This document shows positions 43,966 to 53,352 of a stretch of DNA of 64,000 bases, one piece after another. Numbering within the stretch: position 1 is the stretch's first letter; each line of letters opens with the position of its first letter. The stretch comes from Prevotella sp. P2-180 (lineage in GTDB: Bacteria; Bacteroidota; Bacteroidia; Bacteroidales; Bacteroidaceae), in the NCBI RefSeq assembly GCF_002251435.1, contig NZ_NPJI01000023.1, forward strand, positions 23,545 through 87,544, written 5' to 3'. Under the pieces are notes generated by a model that saw only the letters and a list, made by a program, of their open reading frames with translations, ran no database searches and had not been told where the DNA came from. The position numbers and the translations under genes were made by a program.

Positions 43966-45171
43966 ATGATAGGTGTAATATACCTTGGTGACAGCCAGAA
44001 TACCCGAGAACGTCTGAAATACATTCCCGGGCAATTGGTTCGTATGACTACGACATACAAGGATGCCGCAAAACTCTGCATACCGAAAGTTCGCAATGAA
44101 CATTTCATCCTTTTTTTCGAGCGCAACGATCCCAACACAGACGTAACGGCTATCACCTATCTTAAAAAGAAATGTCCAAACGTCTACATTATCCTTCTTA
44201 CCGAAAAAATGAACGATACGGAAAGGAAGACCTATCTGAAGTGCGGCATCAACGACACACTCGACAGAAACGCGTCTGTCACTGAGCTGAACAAGAAGAT
44301 ACAGTTTATCTCCGACCGTGAGGGCATTCTTTTCGACCCTGTGGGACCGAAATTCAAGATTTTGAGTTTCAAGATACCTCTGTGGAAGCGACTTTTCGAT
44401 ATCGTATTCTCATTATTGGGCATCATTATTCTTTCACCGGTATTCATCATTACCGCTATAGCCATAAAGTTGGAAAGCAAAGGGCCCGTTCTCTTTAAGT
44501 CTAAGCGCGTGGGCACCAATTATACGATTTTCAACTTCTTGAAGTTCCGTAGTATGTTCATCAATGCCGACAAGAAGCTTAAAGAGTTGAGCAAGTCACA
44601 AAATCAGTATATCAACCATACAGAGGAAGCTAACAAGATACCAACTCTCAATATTGGTTCCAATGACGCATTGGAGTATAGTTTGGTTGACGATAATATG
44701 GGTGCAGAGATGCTCATCAGCGACGATGAGGTAATGCTCGTTGGCGACGATTTCGTGGTGGCTGAAGGCGATTTTAACAAAAAGAAGAATGAAGAAATAC
44801 AAAATGCGTTCGTTAAGATTGAAAACGACCCTCGGGTCACCAAAGTCGGGGCTTTTATACGAAAATACAGCATCGACGAACTGCCGCAGCTATTCAACAT
44901 ACTAAGAGGCGACATGTCCATAGTAGGCAATCGTCCTCTCCCACTCTACGAAGCAGAACGCCTTACCGCCGACGACTGCATAGACCGTTTCATCGCCCCT
45001 GCGGGTCTCACCGGTCTTTGGCAAGTTGAGGAAAGGGGTAAGGGTGGCGACATGTCGGCCGAGGAGCGCAAGCAACTCGACATCCGATACGGCCAGACCT
45101 ACAATTTCTCTCTCGACATGAAAATAATATTCCGTACATTGACAGCTTTTGTTCAGAAGGATAATGTCTGA
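43966..45171 (+). CDS. Undecaprenyl-phosphate sugar-phosphate transferase with pseudo-receiver
   Basis: 401 residues. The N-terminal 120 residues have a receiver-like alternation of strands and helices (YIILLTEKMNDTERKTYLKCGIND is the equivalent of the alpha4-beta4 region) but the phospho-acceptor region reads LFFERNDPN, with no canonical Asp. The catalytic part has one membrane helix (about 150-175), the EXSKGPVLFKSKRVG-type and FNFLKFRSM motifs, and the C-terminal DPRVTKVGAFIRKYSIDELPQ...GDMSIVGNRPLP block of bacterial sugar transferases (WbaP/WcaJ type). About 85 acidic, low-homology residues interrupt the catalytic domain between these blocks (about 207-285). It starts repeat-unit synthesis on the lipid carrier. 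Confidence 0.88.
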   Translation: MIGVIYLGDSQNTRERLKYIPGQLVRMTTTYKDAAKLCIPKVRNEHFILFFERNDPNTDVTAITYLKKKCPNVYIILLTEKMNDTERKTYLKCGINDTLDRNASVTELNKKIQFISDREGILFDPVGPKFKILSFKIPLWKRLFDIVFSLLGIIILSPVFIITAIAIKLESKGPVLFKSKRVGTNYTIFNFLKFRSMFINADKKLKELSKSQNQYINHTEEANKIPTLNIGSNDALEYSLVDDNMGAEMLISDDEVMLVGDDFVVAEGDFNKKKNEEIQNAFVKIENDPRVTKVGAFIRKYSIDELPQLFNILRGDMSIVGNRPLPLYEAERLTADDCIDRFIAPAGLTGLWQVEERGKGGDMSAEERKQLDIRYGQTYNFSLDMKIIFRTLTAFVQKDNV

Positions 45172-45218
45172 ATGGAGTTGTCTGTCTTACCATTTACCAA
45201 TATCAACATACACAAACG

Positions 45219-46184
45219 ATGAAGAAATTACATCGAGCCTTTGTTGCTCTTACATTAGCTGTAGCGGCCATACCTGCATCAGCACAATTCAACAAGAGTG
45301 GAATTAACGCGGGCTTTTTCGACTCAAGCGAGCAGAGCCAGCTTAACTTCACCGACTTTCATCTGCCTCCTCTTTCGGTGCTGTATGAAAATGCAAAATC
45401 CAACCCCAACATCCTCATTCTCGCCAAGCAGCAACAGATAGCAAAGGCTGAGGTTGAGAAACAGAAGCGTCACATCTTCTCTTATCTACAAGGACACGCA
45501 AGCTACAGCTATGGAAAGGCCGACATGTGGGGTAACAACTCGTCGACTTATAGTCCTACACTATACCAGTTCCAAGGCACAGAACAAAGCTATTGGAATA
45601 TTGGTGTAAGTCTTGCAGTACCCCTTGAGGACATTCTCGACCTAAAGGCTGCCGTGAAAAGAAAGAAGATGGAAGTGGACAGGGCTCAGTTGGAGAAAGA
45701 TGCGGCCTTCGACCAGCTTAAACTCCAGATAGCCACATTGTATGTGAAAATCACCAACGACCTTGTAACTCTCCGTACTGCCAGCGAACATGCCGCCATC
45801 TATCAGGGTGCCGGTGTCCTTAACCAGGAGCAGTTCCAAAATGGAGAGATGAGCATTGAAGACTTTGCATATACAAAACAACGCGAAAACACAGCCGTCA
45901 ACACTTATCAGTCACTTCAGACCCAAATTACCACCGATATTCTGACCCTTGAGATACTCACCCATACTCCTATCATCACCAATACCACTACTGACGTCAC
46001 CCTTGACGAAAAGGTGGAAAAGACCCAGAAAGAACTTGACAAGGAGAACAAAGAATTCCAGAAGCAGCTGAAAAAAGAGCTTCAGGAAGACAAGAAGAAA
46101 TTAGAGGAACTGGAGAAGGCTGAAAAGAAAGCTGAAAAAGCTGAAAAGAAAGCCACAGAAAAAGAAAGTAAGAAAACCAAATAA
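45219..46184 (+). CDS. Half-size TolC-like protein with lysine-rich tail
   Basis: 321 residues with a signal peptide (about 1-22, ending PASAQ). Helical OEP-like sequence follows (LPPLSVLYENAKSNPNILILAKQQQIAKAEVEKQK; VSLAVPLEDILDLKAAVKRKKME), but only about one TolC repeat's length, against 450-480 for a full TolC. The last 65 residues are Lys/Glu-rich coiled coil (KKELQEDKKKLEELEKAEKKA). It lies in the position where Wza is usually encoded in capsule loci, between the transferase and the GumC-like gene. Role in polysaccharide export is inferred. Confidence 0.7.
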   Translation: MKKLHRAFVALTLAVAAIPASAQFNKSGINAGFFDSSEQSQLNFTDFHLPPLSVLYENAKSNPNILILAKQQQIAKAEVEKQKRHIFSYLQGHASYSYGKADMWGNNSSTYSPTLYQFQGTEQSYWNIGVSLAVPLEDILDLKAAVKRKKMEVDRAQLEKDAAFDQLKLQIATLYVKITNDLVTLRTASEHAAIYQGAGVLNQEQFQNGEMSIEDFAYTKQRENTAVNTYQSLQTQITTDILTLEILTHTPIITNTTTDVTLDEKVEKTQKELDKENKEFQKQLKKELQEDKKKLEELEKAEKKAEKAEKKATEKESKKTK

Positions 46185-46195
46185 CATACAGCATT

Positions 46196-48373
46196 ATGGA
46201 TATTTTCAGATATATAGTAAGGTTTCTATACCGCATCCGCTGGTATCTCGCCATCCTTCCAATGATAGCACTCGTTGTCGCTTGGTTTATGACCCGCAAC
46301 CTCGAACGCCAGTACGACACCAACACCACCATCTACACGGGTATGATTACCGGCTACAACATTGAGGGCGGTACTGGTACAGCCGGCGGTAACGCCCAGA
46401 CCAATATCAACAACCTCATGCTCATCGTCACCACCGACAACACCATCCACGAAGTGTCTCTCAGACTTTTCGCCCGTTGTATGATGTACGGTAACGAGCG
46501 TAAGGACAACAACTACATCTCAGCAGAACACTTCCGTGCGCTAAATGCCTCAGTTCCTGCCGAGGTGAAGGCACTTGTCAACCGCAACAGCGAGGATGCC
46601 ACCTATACTAACTTCAAGGCATACGAGAAGCCGTCGCGCGACAACTTCATATTTAGCCTCACCAACTATCATCCCTATTTCGGACTCAACAATATCACCT
46701 CTCGCCTCAAGGTGACACAGTTCTCCAAGAGCGATATTATCAACATAGGATATTCAGCCAACGACCCTGGCATAGCCTACAACACGCTCGACATTCTCAA
46801 CTCTGTGTTCGCGCGCCAGTATCAGCAGATTCGTTATGGCGAGACCAACAACGTTATAAAGTATTTCGAGCGTGAGGTGGCCCGACTCTACCGCATGCTT
46901 TGCGATGCCGAGGACGACCTTATCAACTATAACGTTCAGAACCGCATCATCAACTATGGTGAGCAGACCAAGGTGCTCGCCAATCTTGAGGCGAACCAGC
47001 AAGTGTCTGACAACGACCTGCTTATGAACTACACCGTGTCAAAGGCAATGATCGACTATCTCGAGCGCAACCTTGGCGATCGTGCAGAGAAATTCACCAA
47101 TAACAGGGACTTTACCGACAAGGTGAAAGACATCTCCCGCATCCATTCACGCATCTCCAACCTCCGTCTCATGTCGAGCGAGGGAGGTGGCAACAATGCC
47201 GAGGCACAGCTTGAGCTTGCGAACGCACAGAAAGAGTTGGAGCAGACCACAAAAGAAGTGAAGAACCTTACCCAGTCCATACAGAAAGGTTCTACCAGCA
47301 CCGACCAAGGCGTTAGAACCAACACCCTATTGGACAAGTGGCTCGACCAGAAGATTCTTGCCGAGGAGACCAAGGCGCGCCTGTCCGCCCAGGACATCAT
47401 GCGTCAGAACATCGACCGCCAGTTCCTCTACTTCTCCCCCATCGGAGCCACCCTTGGCCGCAAGGACCGCCACATCAATTTTGTGGAGTCAAACTATATG
47501 AGTATGCTCGGAGCGTTGAACGCTGCCCGCCTCCGTCAGAAGAACCTTCAGATGACCACAGCCACCCTTCGTGTGCTTAACCCGCCATTGTTCCCTCTTA
47601 ATGCGCTTCCTACCAACCGCATGATGATTCTGCTCGGTTCATACCTTGCAACATTCTTCCTGGTGGCAGTCTATTTCTTCCTCATCGAGCTTCTCGACCG
47701 CACCCTCCGCGACCGCATGCGTTCTGAGCGCATCACGAAGATACCGGTATTGGGTTGTTACCCGAAAGAGAGCAGTCTCCGCTACCGTCGTTACAACAAG
47801 ACCATCAGCGACATGGCTTTGCGTCAGCTCAGCAAGGCTCTCCTGCCCCACTTCAAGACTGGCCAGCAGAACGTGCTCAACCTCATCTCCACCGATTCCT
47901 CCAACGGCAAGAGCTACCTGTCGCAGGAGCTGGAGAACTATTGGATATCCATCGGTCTTCAGGTACGTCGACTTACTTACGACGAGGATTTCCTAGCCGA
48001 CGATAGCCGTTTCATCATGTCCACCAGCATCAAGGACCTATGTCCCGACATTCTACCCGATGAGATAGCCATTGTGGAGTATCCAAACCTCAACGACCAC
48101 TCCATCCCGTCGTCACTGCTCAATATGGGAACAGTCAATCTTATGGTCACACGTGCCAACCGTACATGGAAAGACATCGACCAGAAAGCTCTCAAGGAGG
48201 TGCAGTCACAGCTTGAAAACCAAGACAGTCTCTACATGTATCTCACAGAGTCCAACCGCTATGCAGTAGAGGAGTTTGTAGGCCAGCTGCCTCCATACAC
48301 CCGTTTCAGCAATTTCGTATATCGTTTATCACAACTTGGCCTTACAGCCACCGAAAACAATCACGCAAGCTAA
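46196..48373 (+). CDS. Wzz/GumC-like polysaccharide chain-length protein with degraded kinase domain
   Basis: 725 residues. N-terminal Wzz domain with membrane helix (about 17-35), a long periplasmic coiled-coil part (about 210-430), second helix near residues 478-500 (MILLGSYLATFFLVAVYFFLI), then a cytoplasmic BY-kinase-like domain. In that domain the P-loop reads STDSSNGKS rather than the usual GEGKS/T type, the Walker A' region is not canonical (AIVEYPNL in place of a DxPP form), and the C-terminus has no tyrosine cluster. It controls chain length and export; kinase activity is doubtful. Start ATG 46196; stop overlaps the next ATG by one base. Confidence 0.85.
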   Translation: MDIFRYIVRFLYRIRWYLAILPMIALVVAWFMTRNLERQYDTNTTIYTGMITGYNIEGGTGTAGGNAQTNINNLMLIVTTDNTIHEVSLRLFARCMMYGNERKDNNYISAEHFRALNASVPAEVKALVNRNSEDATYTNFKAYEKPSRDNFIFSLTNYHPYFGLNNITSRLKVTQFSKSDIINIGYSANDPGIAYNTLDILNSVFARQYQQIRYGETNNVIKYFEREVARLYRMLCDAEDDLINYNVQNRIINYGEQTKVLANLEANQQVSDNDLLMNYTVSKAMIDYLERNLGDRAEKFTNNRDFTDKVKDISRIHSRISNLRLMSSEGGGNNAEAQLELANAQKELEQTTKEVKNLTQSIQKGSTSTDQGVRTNTLLDKWLDQKILAEETKARLSAQDIMRQNIDRQFLYFSPIGATLGRKDRHINFVESNYMSMLGALNAARLRQKNLQMTTATLRVLNPPLFPLNALPTNRMMILLGSYLATFFLVAVYFFLIELLDRTLRDRMRSERITKIPVLGCYPKESSLRYRRYNKTISDMALRQLSKALLPHFKTGQQNVLNLISTDSSNGKSYLSQELENYWISIGLQVRRLTYDEDFLADDSRFIMSTSIKDLCPDILPDEIAIVEYPNLNDHSIPSSLLNMGTVNLMVTRANRTWKDIDQKALKEVQSQLENQDSLYMYLTESNRYAVEEFVGQLPPYTRFSNFVYRLSQLGLTATENNHAS

Positions 48374-49890
48374 TGGCAGGCATCAATTACAGCAAGATAA
48401 GCAAATCTGAAATAGGAGGAGGAAGAGCGTTGCTCCTCCTTCTCCTTTTCTTTATTGCCATCTATAACTTCATCAATATAGGATATAATGCATTTGTCAT
48501 AGTGTGCATTATACCCTGCATATTTCTTGCGGGCTATGTCTTTCTCAAATACAAGATGGCGTTGTTTTGGACTTTGTTCACTATCAATTTCTTTTTGATG
48601 TTCATCACCCGCCATATTCATCTTCCGATACCGACTTCACTCATCAATGAGGTGTTGGAACTTATGCTCATAGGCCTTGCGTTGCTCGATGTGTCGCGCT
48701 ACCGCTTTGGCGACACCTTAAACGTGATGTTCGTCATGCTTTTGGTATGGGTGGCATTTTGTTGTATAGAGATATTCAACGATGCATGCGGCATAGGCAT
48801 AGATGTCTACCGTTGGTACACTGGTGCGCGCCTTATGTCATTCCAGTTAGTCTACGCCCTTATCGTGATGACCATATACATCAACACCCCAGAGAAACTC
48901 GTCCGCCTACTCGTTGTTTGGGCTTGTTTTATTCTCTTTGCCGGTTTTTGGGTATGGAAACAGCAGAAGATAGGCCTTACGGCAGCTGAGAAATCTTTCA
49001 TCTACAACTCTCCAGCCCACTTTATGGGTGGAAGGTTTAGATACATGTCTTGCTTCTCCGATGCCGCCAACTTCGGTGTCCACTTGGCGTCAGCAGCAGT
49101 AATGTTTATTGTAGTAGGAATATATATGAAGATCAAGCGCCTGCGCATATTCTTCCTTGTGATGGGATTCATTGCTATTTGGGCATTCTTCTCGTCAGGT
49201 ACTCGTACTGCCATGGCATGTCTGATAGCTGGATTGGCGATGTTCATCATCCTGTGTAAGTCACGCAAAGTCATGCTTTCAGCAGGAACTGTATTTTTTA
49301 TTGCTTTCTTTTTCCTCGCATTCACGAAAATTGGCAATGGCAATTCTCAGATTCGACGAATGAGAACATTGTTCGACAAAGAAGATGCCTCAATGGGAGT
49401 GCGCGACATGAACAAGGCCACACTTCGCAAATACATGACAGATGCCCCTTGGGGAGTAGGAATTGGTCTTGAAAACAGCGATGTCCCCCCCTTTAATAAG
49501 TTCAGACTTATCACACAGGTTCCACCAGACTCTGAGTACGTTTATATTTGGGTTCGCACCGGCAAGGTAGGTCTCACCGTGTTCATAATCACCACTGTAA
49601 TCATGTTCATTGGAGCATGTATCGTAGTATGGTTCCGCATCAGGAGCGACTCGCTTAGGGGCATAGGCATAGGTTTCACCTGTGCATTCTTCAGTCTCCA
49701 TTTGGGAGGCTATGCTAACCAGATACTGTTGCAGTTCCCCAATGGTCTGATATTCTATGGCGGTTTGGCACTCGTTTATGCCCTTCCGGCTATGGAAGAG
49801 GCGTGGAATAAATGGGAGTCGGAGGAACTTGCAAAACAGGAAGAACGTAAACGTCTAAGACTGGAGAAGAAACGTGCGTCGAGAGTATAA
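48373..49890 (+). CDS. O-antigen ligase/polymerase-like membrane protein (Wzy-like)
   Basis: 505 residues with about 11-12 hydrophobic helices and a large periplasmic loop before the last helices (containing RTLFDKEDASMGVRDMNKATLRKYM). This is the O-antigen polymerase/ligase (Wzy/WaaL) layout. The C-terminal 25 residues are basic and charged. In this operon it is the best candidate for polymerising repeat units. Its ATG shares a base with the previous stop codon. Confidence 0.8.
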   Translation: MAGINYSKISKSEIGGGRALLLLLLFFIAIYNFINIGYNAFVIVCIIPCIFLAGYVFLKYKMALFWTLFTINFFLMFITRHIHLPIPTSLINEVLELMLIGLALLDVSRYRFGDTLNVMFVMLLVWVAFCCIEIFNDACGIGIDVYRWYTGARLMSFQLVYALIVMTIYINTPEKLVRLLVVWACFILFAGFWVWKQQKIGLTAAEKSFIYNSPAHFMGGRFRYMSCFSDAANFGVHLASAAVMFIVVGIYMKIKRLRIFFLVMGFIAIWAFFSSGTRTAMACLIAGLAMFIILCKSRKVMLSAGTVFFIAFFFLAFTKIGNGNSQIRRMRTLFDKEDASMGVRDMNKATLRKYMTDAPWGVGIGLENSDVPPFNKFRLITQVPPDSEYVYIWVRTGKVGLTVFIITTVIMFIGACIVVWFRIRSDSLRGIGIGFTCAFFSLHLGGYANQILLQFPNGLIFYGGLALVYALPAMEEAWNKWESEELAKQEERKRLRLEKKRASRV

Positions 49891-50752
49891 GCTATCAGTT
49901 ATCACGGTCAACTACAACGGACTTAAAGACACATGTTCGTTGCTTGACTCTCTCACTCCTGTCGACCAGTCGACGGAAGTGATAGTGGTGGATAATGCCT
50001 CTACATCCGACGAGGCAAGCACCATTGCCTCACGCTACCCTTGGGTGCGTGTAATACGAAGCCAGAAGAATCTCGGTTTTGCCGGAGGCAACAATCTCGG
50101 CATACGTGAGGCAAATGGCGAGTACCTATTCTTTGTCAACAACGACACTGAGGTAGACCTTTCTCAACTTGTTCCGTTGCTTAAACGCATGGACGAGAAT
50201 GAATCCATAGCCATCGTATGTCCCAAGATTCGTTTTTTCTATGGCGACCACAAAATCCAATATGCCGGCTATACCAAACTCTCTCAGGTGACATTGCGCA
50301 ATCATGCCATCGGCTTTGGAGAAACTGACAGTGGCCAGCACGAGACAGCCCGGCCCACCCCATACGTCCATGGAGCAGCCATGCTCGTAAGGCACGAGGC
50401 CATAGAGCGTGCAGGCATGATGCCCGAGTGTTTCTTTCTCTATTATGAGGAACTCGACTGGTCGATGATGATGAGACGCCATGGCTTTGAGTTATGGTAC
50501 GACCCACGTTGCACGGTCTATCACAAGGAGAGCCAGACCACAGGCAGCCATAGTCCACTCCGCACATATTACATCACCCGCAACCGCTACCTATTTGCCC
50601 GTCGGAACATAGCATTGCCCTTGAGGTTTCTCACCTATCTCTACCTCACAACAGTGGTATTGCCGAGAGACCTTCTATCACACCTGTTTCACGGCAGGAC
50701 CGACTTAGCCCTTGCCACCATACGAGGAATAAAAGATTTTGTACGATTATGA
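49874..50752 (+). CDS. Glycosyltransferase family 2 (rhamnosyltransferase-like)
   Basis: 292 residues. GT2 motifs are SVITVNYNGLKDT, VVDNASTSDEA, NLGFAGGNNLGIREANGEYLFFVNNDTE and HGAAMLVRHEA, close to rhamnosyltransferase-type (WbbL-like) enzymes. Cytoplasmic face of the membrane. The start is GTG (49874), 17 bases inside the polymerase gene; no ATG is available before the first motif. Overlaps the next gene by four bases. Confidence 0.85.
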   Translation: MRREYKLSVITVNYNGLKDTCSLLDSLTPVDQSTEVIVVDNASTSDEASTIASRYPWVRVIRSQKNLGFAGGNNLGIREANGEYLFFVNNDTEVDLSQLVPLLKRMDENESIAIVCPKIRFFYGDHKIQYAGYTKLSQVTLRNHAIGFGETDSGQHETARPTPYVHGAAMLVRHEAIERAGMMPECFFLYYEELDWSMMMRRHGFELWYDPRCTVYHKESQTTGSHSPLRTYYITRNRYLFARRNIALPLRFLTYLYLTTVVLPRDLLSHLFHGRTDLALATIRGIKDFVRL

Positions 50753-51912
50753 TTTGGAATATATTATACATCATTGACGCACTATTGTTTGCAATTGTTG
50801 CATTGACTGTCATCTATATGACTGTTTATGCAATAGCATCCCAATTTGTGAAAAAGCAAGAGATACCCAAAGCAAAGCGTCTCAACCGTTTCATCATTCT
50901 AATCCCCTCCTACAAGTGCGACCATACGATAGAGAATACCGTTAGGGCCATGCTCGCCCAGACCTATCCCCAGCGTCTTTTCGACATAGTAGTCATTTCC
51001 GACCACCAGTCAGAGATGACCAATTTCCGCCTTGCCCAAAATCCAATTACGCTACTCACTCCCAATTTTAAAAATAGCACAAAGGCGAGGGCACTTCAGT
51101 ATGCCATAGCAAACATTCCAATATTCAAGATCTATGACGTTGTCATAATACTTGATGCCGATAACATAGTGCTTCCAGAGTTCCTCGACGACCTTAACAA
51201 CGCTTACGAGTATGCCGGCACAAAGGCCATCCAAGTCCATCGCATGTCAAAAAACCGCGACACGGCCTATGCCATGCTTGAAGCCACATTCGAGGAAATC
51301 AACAATTCCATCTTCCGCCTTGGCCATATAGCCATGGGCTTGTCATCCGCCCTTGCCGGCTCTGGCATGGCCTTTGAATTCAACTGGTTCAAGGAAAACA
51401 TCATGAAGGCAAAGACGGCCTGGGAAGACAAGGAACTCGAGTCAATGCTCATCCGACAGCACATCTTTGTCGACTATTTCGACCAGATATTCATGTTTGA
51501 TGAGAAAACACGTCTGACTGGAGATTTCAACCGCCAGCACAAGCGTTGGATATTCACACAGTTCCATAGTATCATAAAAAATATCCGTTTCCTTCCAACC
51601 GCAATCATCAACAAGCAATACGACCTTATAGACAAAATCATCCAGTGGATGCTCATCCCTCGTACAGTCATGATGGGCATCATTGCAGTCTTAAGCATTG
51701 TCCTTCCCTTTATATATCTCACGTTAGCCATAAAATGGTGGGTAATAGCCGCATGGACATTGTTTATCTTTGCCTTGGCCACTCCCGACTATCTTGTCGA
51801 CAAGCGTTGGGAGCGTTCCTTCATCAAGGTGCCCCTCATCTTGCTCAAATCCCTGTTCAATCTTACGATATTGGCAGGAAACAAGAAGCGATTCATTAAC
51901 AAGAACAAATAA
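50749..51912 (+). CDS. Membrane-bound glycosyltransferase family 2 (first of tandem pair)
   Basis: 387 residues: N-terminal helix (about 5-30), GT2 domain (ILIPSYKCDHTIENTVRAMLAQTYP, VVISDHQSE, VIILDADNIV, TGDFNRQHKRWIFTQ) and two or three C-terminal helices (about 295-345). The layout resembles cellulose/hyaluronan-type polymerising or single-addition GT2 enzymes. The Q-x-x-R-W-like motif (NRQHKRW) of processive GT2 enzymes is present. It is strongly similar to the following gene. Confidence 0.85.
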   Translation: MIWNILYIIDALLFAIVALTVIYMTVYAIASQFVKKQEIPKAKRLNRFIILIPSYKCDHTIENTVRAMLAQTYPQRLFDIVVISDHQSEMTNFRLAQNPITLLTPNFKNSTKARALQYAIANIPIFKIYDVVIILDADNIVLPEFLDDLNNAYEYAGTKAIQVHRMSKNRDTAYAMLEATFEEINNSIFRLGHIAMGLSSALAGSGMAFEFNWFKENIMKAKTAWEDKELESMLIRQHIFVDYFDQIFMFDEKTRLTGDFNRQHKRWIFTQFHSIIKNIRFLPTAIINKQYDLIDKIIQWMLIPRTVMMGIIAVLSIVLPFIYLTLAIKWWVIAAWTLFIFALATPDYLVDKRWERSFIKVPLILLKSLFNLTILAGNKKRFINKNK

Positions 51913-51924
51913 CCCCCTCACTGC

Positions 51925-53091
51925 ATGTTCTGGAGCTATATTCATATACTCGACCTTCTGTTGTGGGCTTTCATGTCCATTTCCGTAGCCTACATCACAT
52001 TCTATGCCCTTGTAAGTCTGTTCAGCCGCAAGGGCATTAAGACAGTCGACGTACCGGAATCCCCTGAAAGCACTTTTCTCGTCCTTTTTCCTGCATATAG
52101 CGAGGACAGGGTAATAGTGGGTTCAATAAAAAAGTTCCTTCTCCAGAACTATCCGCAAGACAAATACCATGTGGCTGTCATTTCCGACCATCAGCAGGAG
52201 TCTACTGAGCGTCTTCTGTCAGATCTGCCCGTTACAGTCCTCCGCCCGGTTTTCGAGAAGAGTTCCAAGGCAAAAGCTCTTCAATATGCAATATCTGAAG
52301 TATCCGGACAATACGACTATGTGGTAGTGCTTGATGCCGACAATATCGTTGAAACCGACTTTCTCCACCGGCTCAACTTCTTGCTGAAAGAAGGCTATAA
52401 GGCAGTGCAATGCCATCGTTGTGCAAAAAATTCCGACAGTTCTGTATCAGTACTCGATGGTGTGAGCGAAGAGATAAACAACACCCTTTTCCGTAAGGCC
52501 CATAACCTCATAGGTCTCTCTTCCGCACTGATAGGTTCCGGCATGTGTTTCGACTACAGTTGGTTCAGCTCCCATGTAACCAAGCTCACCACAGCCGGCG
52601 AAGACCGTGAGTTGGAAGTGTTTCTACTACGTGAAGGCATATATATAAAATATGCCGACGACATACTTGTTTTTGACGAGAAGGTAAGCAGTGCCGACAA
52701 TTTCCAGCGTCAGCGCCAGCGTTGGATGTCCGCCCAGGTCAACTGTTTCCTGTCGATGTTACGACATCTTCCCGAAGCCGTTATCCGTCTAAACATAAAC
52801 TATATGGACAAGACCATCCAGCAGATGCTAATACCACGTTCAATGCTTCTTCTGGGTCTTCTTTTTATGTCGTTTCTGATATCGATAATCGCCCCGTGTT
52901 GGAGTTTGAAATGGTGGAGTCTTCTTCTTCTCACCTGCCTATCGCTCTTCCTCGCCATTCCCGTGCGGCTGAGAACGAAGTCCGTGTTTTCAAAGGTAGG
53001 CACCCTTTTGCGTCTGTCGATAAAGATGGCACGCAATGTGCGGCATATCGACCACAAGAACGAAGACTTCATCCATACCGACCACAAGTAA
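51925..53091 (+). CDS. Membrane-bound glycosyltransferase family 2 (second of tandem pair)
   Basis: 388 residues with the same architecture as the previous gene: N-terminal helix, VVVLDADNIV, SRQ-type RQRQRWMSAQ motif and C-terminal helices (about 295-340). Conserved blocks (AVISDHQQEST, KAKALQYAI, LIGLSSALIGSGM) show it arose by tandem duplication, with substantial divergence. Ends the first run of the exopolysaccharide operon. Confidence 0.85.
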   Translation: MFWSYIHILDLLLWAFMSISVAYITFYALVSLFSRKGIKTVDVPESPESTFLVLFPAYSEDRVIVGSIKKFLLQNYPQDKYHVAVISDHQQESTERLLSDLPVTVLRPVFEKSSKAKALQYAISEVSGQYDYVVVLDADNIVETDFLHRLNFLLKEGYKAVQCHRCAKNSDSSVSVLDGVSEEINNTLFRKAHNLIGLSSALIGSGMCFDYSWFSSHVTKLTTAGEDRELEVFLLREGIYIKYADDILVFDEKVSSADNFQRQRQRWMSAQVNCFLSMLRHLPEAVIRLNINYMDKTIQQMLIPRSMLLLGLLFMSFLISIIAPCWSLKWWSLLLLTCLSLFLAIPVRLRTKSVFSKVGTLLRLSIKMARNVRHIDHKNEDFIHTDHK

Positions 53092-53137
53092 GCCCAATTC
53101 CTTTTCCTTCCCAATACAAAATAAATCTACAATTCTT

Positions 53138-53169
53138 GAACGAAAATTGCCGTTAATTGACTATATTTC
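53138..53169 (+). repeat. Single AATT-phased module (left type)
   Basis: A 32-base module starting GAACGAAAATTGCCG, with two AATT boxes and a third altered to ATTTC. It is the only copy inside the exopolysaccharide locus, in the gap between two glycosyltransferase genes. See the repeat family described at 59014-60667. Confidence 0.6.
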
Positions 53170-53296
53170 AGTAAAGATTTGCCAATTAATATAAGAAACA
53201 CAATGTTTTTTATTTGCAATTAACAGGTATATCGGCACACCCGACAAATAAAGATAAAAGACGAAACTTAAATAATATATAAAAATAGCCCGAAAG

Positions 53297-53328
53297 TTTG
53301 GATATTCCAATTAAAATCTTTAATTTTG
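53297..53328 (+). promoter_or_regulatory. Internal promoter for glycosyltransferase gene pair
   Basis: TTTGG at 53297-53301 and TAATTTTG at 53321-53328, 19 bases apart; the ATG is at 53353. It makes the following two genes a separate transcription unit. Confidence 0.8.
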
Positions 53329-53352
53329 CTGCAGAATACAAGATTTTGCATA

